Of a stretch of DNA of 16,386 nucleotides, positions 7,536-12,787 are shown piece by piece. How positions within the stretch are numbered: the first letter of the stretch is position 1; every line of letters starts with the position of its first letter. The DNA lies in assembly GCA_004557315.1 (NCBI GenBank), contig SFEH01000036.1, forward strand, positions 1 to 16,386, given 5' to 3'. The notes below the pieces were generated by a model. The model was not told where the DNA came from and did no database searches. It worked only from the letters and a program-made list of their open reading frames with translations. This DNA comes from Bacteroidales bacterium. Its GTDB lineage: Bacteria > Bacteroidota > Bacteroidia > Bacteroidales > UBA3663. Made by a program: the position numbers and the translations under genes.

Positions 7536-7607
7536 AAAAACGAAAAAGAGAAGCGTTTCACAACGATTCTCTTTTCTTAACCTTAAAATCTAATACCATG
7601 AAAAACA
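7536..7607 (-). ncRNA. Probable small RNA of about 70 nt with its own promoter and intrinsic terminator
   Basis: The minus strand carries a full promoter (7613-7643), a predicted transcription start near 7606-7609, then TTTTTCATGGTATTAG and AAGGTTAAG, then a terminator stem-loop (7547-7572) and T-runs at 7543-7546 and 7536-7540. It is bounded at both ends and lies free in an intergenic gap, which is the layout of a small RNA gene. From memory, near-identical segments (CATGGTATTAGATTTAAGG followed by a hairpin) recur in Bacteroides and Prevotella genomes; I cannot attach a family name. A 13-codon frame, MVLDFKVKKRESL, runs from ATG (7599-7597) to a TGA in the terminator loop (7560-7558), so a leader peptide or micro-protein is the main alternative. 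Confidence 0.6.
7543..7572 (-). terminator. Intrinsic terminator of the small RNA
   Basis: On the minus strand AGAGAA-U-CGUU pairs with AACG-C-UUCUCU, with one U/C mismatch and a GUGA tetraloop of the stable GNRA type, followed by UUUU, CG and UUUUU. The same hairpin with a shorter T-run could also work on the plus strand. Confidence 0.8.
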
Positions 7608-7612
7608 CATTG

Positions 7613-7643
7613 CAAAGGTATTGGATATTTTGACAATTTGCAA
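7613..7643 (-). promoter_or_regulatory. Bacteroidota-type promoter of the small RNA
   Basis: TTG (7641-7643), a 20-bp spacer and TACCTTTG (7613-7620) on the minus strand; the -7 box is the same eight bases as in the aroB promoter. Confidence 0.75.
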
Positions 7644-7701
7644 GTTTTGATATAAAATATTGAGAATAAATCGTGAATATTTATTGATAACAATAATAAA
7701 T

Positions 7702-7750
7702 GTCATGCATCCTTAGCAAAATGTGGCATTATTGCAAGAGAATGCATGAC
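7702..7750 (-). terminator. Terminator hairpin downstream of the SPFH gene
   Basis: Perfect 9-bp arms GTCATGCAT (7702-7710) and ATGCATGAC (7742-7750) are extended inward by CTT/AAG and GCA/TGC pairs with small bulges around a 14-nt loop. It starts 22 bp after the SPFH stop on the minus strand and is followed by ATTTATTATT. Confidence 0.7.
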
Positions 7751-7772
7751 TTTTATAGTAAATAGCAACGGG

Positions 7773-8618
7773 TTATTTACCTGGGGCGAACTTCGACATA
7801 TCGAACATCATACCACCACTTCCCACTACAGTTGGCACTTCGCCGTTCCATTTTTCTATCCAGTCTTCCTGAACAATCATAGGGCTGAGCGAAGCGGAGA
7901 TGGTGCGGTTGTAGTAGGCTTCGCCATCGGCCTTGATGCGCATGGCTTCGGCTTCACCCTGTGCTTCGGCAATCTTGATCTTGGCATTTGCCTCTGCCTC
8001 CTTGACCTTGTTCTCGGCCTTGAGACTCGACTGTATTGCCATGTTCTTCTCGTTGATCATCTGTTCGAGAGCCTGTGGAGGAGTAATCTGTGAGGTGAAC
8101 TCCTCGACGATGAAGCCCTCGGCCATCAGCGATGCTTCAAGACGACGGCGCACGTCGCTCTCGAAGTTGGCACGGCTCGACATGAGCGAATCGCTCGAAT
8201 ACTGATTGGCGCAGGTGCGGTATGCCTCGTAGATGCAGGTGCGGATATAACCCTCTTCGAGCTCGCGGATGCCCACGCGGTACTTGGTGAAGATGTCGCA
8301 TGCCTTGTCGGGGTTGATGCGATAGGCGATGGTAGGATCCATCGAGAAGATTGATGCATCGCGTGCGTTGACGTTGAATGGATCGTAGGTCTTGCGCTGG
8401 ATATAGGTAGGGTAGGTGAAGATGGATGTCGTGAACGGATTGTAGAATACCCATCCATGGCATGTGCCTTCGACACCTCCATAGTTCTCCTCTGAAGTTG
8501 ACCACTTGTGGAACTCGATTCCAATCTCACCAGAATCAATGACTGTACAGCAGCGCGTGCCGCACAGAATTACAAGCAACACGATGAAGCTTGTAATAAT
8601 AAGCTTTAAATGTTTCAT
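7773..8618 (-). CDS. SPFH/prohibitin-like membrane-anchored protein
   Basis: This 281-aa protein has one N-terminal hydrophobic segment (about 5-19), then VIDSGEIGIEFHK, the usual entry into an SPFH (band 7/prohibitin) domain that covers about 25-180. An Ala/Glu/Lys-rich coiled coil follows (about 183-232: AENKVKEAEANAKIKIAEAQ), then a short tail ending FAPGK. Prohibitin-like proteins form large membrane ring complexes that organise membrane proteins and proteases. The anchor contains VILC19, which could be a lipobox; I cannot decide between a lipoprotein and a transmembrane anchor. It lies 76 bp after deoD with no TAnnTTTG promoter in the gap, so it is probably cotranscribed with deoD through the repeat hairpin there, and it has its own terminator. 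Confidence 0.88.
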   Translation of the reverse strand: MKHLKLIITSFIVLLVILCGTRCCTVIDSGEIGIEFHKWSTSEENYGGVEGTCHGWVFYNPFTTSIFTYPTYIQRKTYDPFNVNARDASIFSMDPTIAYRINPDKACDIFTKYRVGIRELEEGYIRTCIYEAYRTCANQYSSDSLMSSRANFESDVRRRLEASLMAEGFIVEEFTSQITPPQALEQMINEKNMAIQSSLKAENKVKEAEANAKIKIAEAQGEAEAMRIKADGEAYYNRTISASLSPMIVQEDWIEKWNGEVPTVVGSGGMMFDMSKFAPGK

Positions 8619-8640
8619 ATAAATATTTATTATTGAAGTT

Positions 8641-8694
8641 GATGTTAAGGTGTTTCACATCTTCACAAGCGAAGCGCCTTAACATCTTCACATC
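8641..8694. repeat. Inverted copy of the 8-bp unit array between deoD and the SPFH gene
   Basis: GATGTTAAGG (8641-8650) and CCTTAACATC (8677-8686) form a perfect 10-bp inverted repeat around a 26-bp spacer that contains further units (CACATCTTCACA) and GCGAAGCG. Units CTTAACAT and CTTCACAT are identical to those in the aroB array (6213-6252). On the minus strand the array begins at the deoD stop TGA with GATGTGAAG, the same junction as at aroB. Confidence 0.85.
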
Positions 8695-9411
8695 TCATAG
8701 TGCTATCGCTGTCTCCAGAGCCAGGCGCATCATAGTGTTGAACGAGTTCTGGCGTTCCTCGGCACTCAGTTCGCACTTGGTGACGAATGAGTCGGAGATG
8801 GTGAGCAGACATGCGGCGTTCTTGCCGAGGACATTGGCGTTGTGGAAGAGGGCATAGCTCTCCATCTCGACGCAGTCGGACTGTGTGCGGTCGCGTATTG
8901 CCTCCCATCCGCCTATCACTGGTTCAGAGTAGAACACATCGCTCGAATGTACGATGCCCATCTTGCACTCGATGCCCAGCTCCTCGGCTTTCTTGATCAC
9001 GATGTCGTTGATGTGAGGGCTTGGATAGAGCGTGTGGCTCTTCTCGCCGTTCTGGTAGAGTGCATAGGTCGATTCGCTGAATGCCTTCTCTGCCAGCACC
9101 ACGTCGCGCACGTTGAGTCGCGCCACATAGCTGCCAGCCGAGCCGATGCGGATGATGTTCTCTACGCCATAGAATTTATAGAGCTCATAAGAGTATATGC
9201 CGATGCTTGGCATACCCATGCCGCTTGCCATGACCGATACGGGCACGCCCTTGTAGGTGCCGGTGTAGCCATAGACGTTGCGGACCGACGTCACCACTTC
9301 AGGGTCGGTGAGGAAGGTCTCGGCTATGTACTTGGCGCGGAGAGGATCGCCAGGCATCAGAACGGTCTTTGCGAATGCTCCTTCAGGTGCTGTGTTGTGA
9401 GGTGTTGCCAT
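8695..9411 (-). CDS. deoD: Purine nucleoside phosphorylase, DeoD type
   Basis: The 238-aa protein is collinear with E. coli DeoD. It begins ATPH (His5, which reaches the neighbouring subunit's site), then LMPGDPLRAKYIAETFL with the phosphate-binding Gly21 and Arg25, IIRIGSAGS with Arg88, SDVFYS, VEMES (Glu182, Glu184; ribose binding) and TISDSF with the catalytic Asp207. It splits purine (deoxy)nucleosides with phosphate to the base and (deoxy)ribose-1-phosphate, as a hexamer in the cytoplasm, for purine salvage. A clear promoter lies at 9449-9479. It probably heads a two-gene operon with the SPFH protein; the functional link is not obvious. The TGA stop is the start of a short repeat array. 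Confidence 0.97.
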   Translation of the reverse strand: MATPHNTAPEGAFAKTVLMPGDPLRAKYIAETFLTDPEVVTSVRNVYGYTGTYKGVPVSVMASGMGMPSIGIYSYELYKFYGVENIIRIGSAGSYVARLNVRDVVLAEKAFSESTYALYQNGEKSHTLYPSPHINDIVIKKAEELGIECKMGIVHSSDVFYSEPVIGGWEAIRDRTQSDCVEMESYALFHNANVLGKNAACLLTISDSFVTKCELSAEERQNSFNTMMRLALETAIAL

Positions 9412-9448
9412 TTTCGAAGTTATGTTTTTAAATATTAATGTGATGCCA

Positions 9449-9479
9449 CAAAGATATTGACTTTTTGAATATTTACAAA
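9449..9479 (-). promoter_or_regulatory. Bacteroidota-type promoter of deoD
   Basis: TTTG (9476-9479), a 19-bp spacer and TATCTTTG (9449-9456) on the minus strand. The -33 box starts 11 bp after the stop codon of the upstream glycosyltransferase and no terminator is visible between them, so some read-through into deoD is possible. Confidence 0.82.
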
Positions 9480-9489
9480 GAAAATGAGG

Positions 9490-10599
9490 TCAAAAACGTG
9501 CAATTCGGGCAAATATGTCGAGATATTGCTGTGCTACAATCGTAGAATCGTGATATTTTTTCACAAATGCAATGCTTTCGGCCGACAATGAGCGCATCTT
9601 GTCGATGTCGAGGAGCGTTCGCTCGAGCATGAGGTAGTTGCCTTCATCGTCGAAGGGGCGCAGGTTGATCACAGGGCGCAGGCGGTCTTCGCCAATGAAG
9701 CGATAGTAGTCTTCTTCGCCTCCGCTTATTACCACCGTCCCATGTTTCATGGCTTCGAGCGCATTCATTGCTGGAGTATAGCTGTACAGCTGGTCGGCAA
9801 GCACATCGGTCCTGGCCAGAAGATGGCAGTATTGGTCGAAAGGCACGTTCTCGACCTTGGTGAGCTGTATCTTGTCGGGGTGGGCGGTGGCAAGACGTTC
9901 GAGCAGAGGCAACATCTGGTCGATGCCTTTCTCCACGATGCGTTTCTTCTGAATGCCCACGAGCACCTTCACGGGGAATGTGATCTGCTTCGGCTTGGCT
10001 GTGTGGTCAATCACTATGGGCTGTGCGATGTAATGCAGCTTGGCGCGATATTGAGGTAAGTTGTAGTTGATGTAGTATTCGTAGAGGCAAGCCATGAGGC
10101 AGTCGGCATTCTGTGCGGCTTCTTCGGTGGTCTTGGTCTCTTCGTCGTCGAGCCAAGAACCTGACAGATTCATCCAGTTAGCCTCGTTGACCTTTCTACC
10201 GAAGCAGAAGGTGTCGGAATATTCAAGGCAACCTTCGTTCTGACGGCGTAGCACTATCGAATCCATGCCATAGCAACCTAACGAGATGCTTCGGTTGGTA
10301 AGACGTAGGTATCGCAGGAGCCAGCGGCTGTAGCGGGCCTTCAGGGGCAGGAACTTTGGGTTGATGACCTGCACCACATCGAAGCCATGCAGCCTTGGCA
10401 GCAGCCAAAGCAACTTGCAGATCAGGCGAATGCCATCAATCTTGCTGGAACTGTCGCGTCGGGTGATGTCGATGTCGCGCCTGTAGTTGCGCCATCCATC
10501 GCCGTCGGACATCACCTCGACCTGCTGACCGAGACGTCGCAGCGACTCGGCAAGCGTGGCATGCATATTGCTGTATTCTCCAATCAGAAGTATCTTCAT
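9490..10599 (-). CDS. Glycosyltransferase of GT-B fold, GT4-like, divergent
   Basis: The 369-aa protein starts MKILLIGEYS, a typical first strand of the N-terminal Rossmann domain of GT4-type enzymes, with HATLAESLRRLGQQVEV as the first helix and next strand. The C-terminal half has KVLVGIQKKRIVEKGID (phosphate/nucleotide region) and AMNALEAMKHGTVVISGGEED, which is the donor-binding segment. In the family's EX7E motif only the second Glu (about 282) is kept; the first is Tyr, so the catalytic detail may differ. There is no signal peptide; it should act on the cytoplasmic face of the membrane. The frame opens at a TTG at 10614, but ATG10599 gives the standard N-terminus and sits 11 bp after the stop of the preceding glycosyltransferase, with which it forms an operon. 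Donor and acceptor sugars cannot be told. Confidence 0.82.
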   Translation of the reverse strand: MKILLIGEYSNMHATLAESLRRLGQQVEVMSDGDGWRNYRRDIDITRRDSSSKIDGIRLICKLLWLLPRLHGFDVVQVINPKFLPLKARYSRWLLRYLRLTNRSISLGCYGMDSIVLRRQNEGCLEYSDTFCFGRKVNEANWMNLSGSWLDDEETKTTEEAAQNADCLMACLYEYYINYNLPQYRAKLHYIAQPIVIDHTAKPKQITFPVKVLVGIQKKRIVEKGIDQMLPLLERLATAHPDKIQLTKVENVPFDQYCHLLARTDVLADQLYSYTPAMNALEAMKHGTVVISGGEEDYYRFIGEDRLRPVINLRPFDDEGNYLMLERTLLDIDKMRSLSAESIAFVKKYHDSTIVAQQYLDIFARIARF

Positions 10600-10610
10600 A
10601 TCAGTCTTGT

Positions 10611-11759
10611 TCAATTGCCAAATACTGTCTCTTCGAATTTGCGGGCGAAAGCTTCGGGTGAAGCCATTGCCTTTACCTTATTATATAATGATGTGGGGTC
10701 GGTGTCACAGCCCTTTGCAACCATCGCGCACATGGCGTCGGCAAGGGCTTGGGCATTGTCGATTGGCACAATGGTACAGCCAGGGAAGCGCAGTGAGCGA
10801 GGTATGACCTCGGTGCCTACGAATGGGAGTCCTGTGGCGGCGGCTTCAAGGCAGATGAGAGGCTGGGCTTCGCTCCTCGATGGCACGACCAGACAGTCGC
10901 TGTCGTAATAGAGCTGACGCATTGCCGCCTTGCCTATACTGCCGTGGAGTGTCACTTTGCCGTATAGCCCATGGTTGCTGATCAGCTGCTTCATCTTCTG
11001 GTTGTCGGTGCCTCTGCCAGCGAGATGCAGATGGACATTGCCGATTCTGGATACCACTATTCGCATTGACTCAAGGAGAAGGTCGTGAGCCTTGAGAGGG
11101 AAGAAGACTGCAGGATAGACAAAACTGTAGCAGCTGTGGCTATCGCGCTCGCGTGGAACGAAGAAGTCGGTGTCGATGGTGTTGGAGATGGATGAATGAT
11201 GGTAGTCGGTGCCAAACAGAGGACGGAGGTTTTCGACCAGCTCGTCGGCAACAGGTATCACCACCTTTGCCTTGCGCAGTGCTGCCTTGAGCAGAGGAAT
11301 CTGCCAGCAGTCGGTCACGCCCTCGCCAAACTCCATCTCGAAGATTGCTCGCGAACTGTGTTCGGTGATGACATAAGGCACGCCCCAACGCTCTGAAATC
11401 TTCATTGCGGCATATCCAGCCCAATGAACGCTATGGGCATGGATGATGTCGGGAAGTCCGTGGCGACTGACATATTCCTCCATCATCAGCATCACTGTTT
11501 CTATCCATCGCTTGTTGTTGAGCTTCGTGAGCCGAGGGAGGCGTCGCGCATAGAAGGTGCAGGTCTCAATTCCGTCGTATTCCTGCCAATGGATGCCGAG
11601 CGGTCGGGTCAGATAGTCCTTGGGCATGTCGGTGATGCCGAGCTCGACACACGCCAAAATCCTCACCTCATGTCCGCGGCGAGCCAGAGCCTTGGCCTGA
11701 TCGAGGCAGAAGGCACCTCCACGAGGGAAGAATATTGACGGAATCTCGAGAATCTTCAT
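10611..11759 (-). CDS. Glycosyltransferase family 4
   Basis: The 382-aa GT-B enzyme begins MKILEIPSIFFPRGGAF and contains QAKALARRGHEVRIL (21-35), IIHAHS (105-110), VITEHSS (130-136) and the GT4 donor-binding motif EX7E as SEAQPLICLE (Glu297 and Glu305), followed by AAATGLPFVGTEV. Such retaining enzymes transfer a sugar from a nucleotide donor, usually in polysaccharide or glycolipid assembly at the inner membrane. It is first in a two-gene operon, driven by a promoter at 11774-11805 that leaves a leader of only about ten bases. The two GT4-like enzymes, the GT2 gene across the promoter gap and the SLBB exporter further right point to exopolysaccharide synthesis. Substrate is unknown. Confidence 0.92.
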   Translation of the reverse strand: MKILEIPSIFFPRGGAFCLDQAKALARRGHEVRILACVELGITDMPKDYLTRPLGIHWQEYDGIETCTFYARRLPRLTKLNNKRWIETVMLMMEEYVSRHGLPDIIHAHSVHWAGYAAMKISERWGVPYVITEHSSRAIFEMEFGEGVTDCWQIPLLKAALRKAKVVIPVADELVENLRPLFGTDYHHSSISNTIDTDFFVPRERDSHSCYSFVYPAVFFPLKAHDLLLESMRIVVSRIGNVHLHLAGRGTDNQKMKQLISNHGLYGKVTLHGSIGKAAMRQLYYDSDCLVVPSRSEAQPLICLEAAATGLPFVGTEVIPRSLRFPGCTIVPIDNAQALADAMCAMVAKGCDTDPTSLYNKVKAMASPEAFARKFEETVFGN

Positions 11760-11773
11760 CGCTTTTTTTCTTG

Positions 11774-11805
11774 CAAAAATAACTTTTTTCTGTTATTAGT
11801 CCAAA
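11774..11805 (-). promoter_or_regulatory. Bacteroidota-type promoter of the two-gene glycosyltransferase operon
   Basis: TTTG (11802-11805), a 20-bp spacer and TATTTTTG (11774-11781) on the minus strand; expected start of transcription near 11767-11770, only 8-11 bases from ATG11759. Confidence 0.72.
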
Positions 11806-11822
11806 CTTTGCAAAATAAATCT

Positions 11823-11830
11823 TATCTTTG
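11823..11830 (+). promoter_or_regulatory. Possible -7 box of the GT2 gene
   Basis: TATCTTTG matches TAnnTTTG. No TTG lies at the usual 19-20 bp upstream (a TTTG at 11807-11810 is only 12 bp away), so the promoter is incomplete by this rule. If used, transcription would start 4-7 bases before ATG11841, making the mRNA nearly leaderless. Confidence 0.45.
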
Positions 11831-11840
11831 CCATTGAATT

Positions 11841-12671
11841 ATGCAACAGTCATTGCTCATATCCTTCATTGTTCCTGCTTTCAATGCGCAGCTTACGCTG
11901 GCAGGATGCGTCGGCAGTATAGTGCGGACCATGTCGTCGTGCGGTGCTGGATATGAGGTGGTCATTGTCGATGACGGTTCGACCGACCAGACTCCTGCGC
12001 TTGCCCTGGCTTTGGCTCAACAGTACGAGGAGGTGCGAGTGGTGAGGCAAGGCAATGGTGGGCTTGGAGCTGCACGCAACCGTGGCATTAACGAGGCACG
12101 GGGGCAATATCTGTCGTTTGTCGATGCTGACGATGAGATAGAAGTGAGCCATGATTCCGACTTCTCTGTGCTCGCGCTTGAACCTGACATTGTTGCCATC
12201 CCCATACTGAAGGTCTCGACATCGGGCAGGACATCGGTCTATGGCAACGTCACGCAGCGCATTCCTTTCGGCAAGACATTTTCCACTGCCAAGGATTATC
12301 TTCGTCGGCGCAATGTCATCCCATGCGTATGTGCCTATCTTTGGCGACGCGAGAGGCTGCAGACGCGATTCAGCGAAGGTATCTTTCATGAAGATGAGGA
12401 GTTTACGGTGCTGGCCATGCTCAATGGTGGCAGGCTTATGTGCTGCAACACACTCTTCTCATACCGCTATTTCGTGCGAGAGGGCAGCATCACCAATTCT
12501 GAAGCCAATGCCCAGAAGCGCAAGGCCGATTTCCAGCTTATCATTGACCGCCTTAGCGGCTATGCCAGGGCGCATCCGCAATATGAACCATATATGCGTG
12601 CCAAGCTGCTGTGGTTGAGGTTCGACTACTTCCGCTTGTATAAGGTTTTTTATAAGGTTATAAGGTTTTGA
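11841..12671 (+). CDS. Glycosyltransferase family 2
   Basis: The 276-aa protein has a GT-A fold: ISFIVPAFNAQLTLAGCV (7-24), VVIVDDGSTDQTP (40-52), GGLGAARNRGINEARGQYLSFVDADD (73-98, with the metal-binding DADD), and EDEEFTVLAML in the second half. GT2 enzymes are inverting transferases that build polysaccharides; this one should act at the cytoplasmic face. ATG11841 is the only start that keeps the first beta strand. It is divergent from the two GT4-like genes and convergent with the PorZ-like gene. The last ten codons (YKVFYKVIRF, from 12639) are made of 8-bp repeat units (TATAAGGTT), and the stop TGA is part of another unit: the repeat array has replaced or extended the original C-terminus, which explains the repeated YKV. 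Confidence 0.92.
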   Translation: MQQSLLISFIVPAFNAQLTLAGCVGSIVRTMSSCGAGYEVVIVDDGSTDQTPALALALAQQYEEVRVVRQGNGGLGAARNRGINEARGQYLSFVDADDEIEVSHDSDFSVLALEPDIVAIPILKVSTSGRTSVYGNVTQRIPFGKTFSTAKDYLRRRNVIPCVCAYLWRRERLQTRFSEGIFHEDEEFTVLAMLNGGRLMCCNTLFSYRYFVREGSITNSEANAQKRKADFQLIIDRLSGYARAHPQYEPYMRAKLLWLRFDYFRLYKVFYKVIRF

Positions 12672-12787
12672 GGTTTTAAGGTTATAAGGTAGCTTCGCGC
12701 TGACAGAAAACCTCACAACCTCACAACCTCATAACCTCATAACCTCATAACCTCATAACCTCACAACCTCATAACCTCAAAACCTTA
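12640..12787. repeat. Inverted arrays of an 8-bp unit (ATAAGGTT / AACCTCAT) between convergent GT2 and PorZ-like genes
   Basis: Left arm: ATAAGGTT at 12640-12647, 12652-12659 and 12660-12667, TTGAGGTT, TTAAGGTT and ATAAGGTA up to 12691. Spacer: GCTTCGCGCTGACAGAA. Right arm: nine units from 12709 to 12780 (AACCTCAC, AACCTCAT, one AACCTCAA), then AACCTTA. The GT2 stop (12669-12671) and the PorZ-like stop (12785-12787, minus) are both the stop triplets of repeat units. On the minus-strand RNA the arms pair with G-U wobbles (ATGAGGTT with AACCTTAT); on the plus-strand RNA the same positions are A-C mismatches. It may serve as terminator for the PorZ-like gene, although no T-run follows. Confidence 0.93.

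Larger units (their letters stand above)
7364..7772. other. Intergenic region between aroB and the SPFH gene
   Basis: This 409-bp AT-rich gap holds, from right to left on the minus strand, the terminator of the deoD-SPFH operon (7702-7750), the promoter and body of a probable small RNA (7643-7536), a pair of 8-bp repeats CTTGTCAT/CTTGTCAA (7472-7487) and the aroB promoter (7404-7435). I see nothing else in 7644-7701. Confidence 0.65.

Noticed and set aside
7598..7633. Plus-strand mini-frame MKNTLQRYWIF
   Set aside because: It is antisense to the small RNA promoter and 5' end; the promoter signals are all on the minus strand, so it is probably incidental.
10600..10614. Extended glycosyltransferase start at TTG10614
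   Set aside because: It adds five residues before a standard MKILLIGEYS start and would overlap the preceding stop; ATG10599 is better.
12640..12787. CRISPR-like array
   Set aside because: Units are 8 bp with no spacers of constant length and no cas genes nearby; these are simple tandem and inverted repeats.
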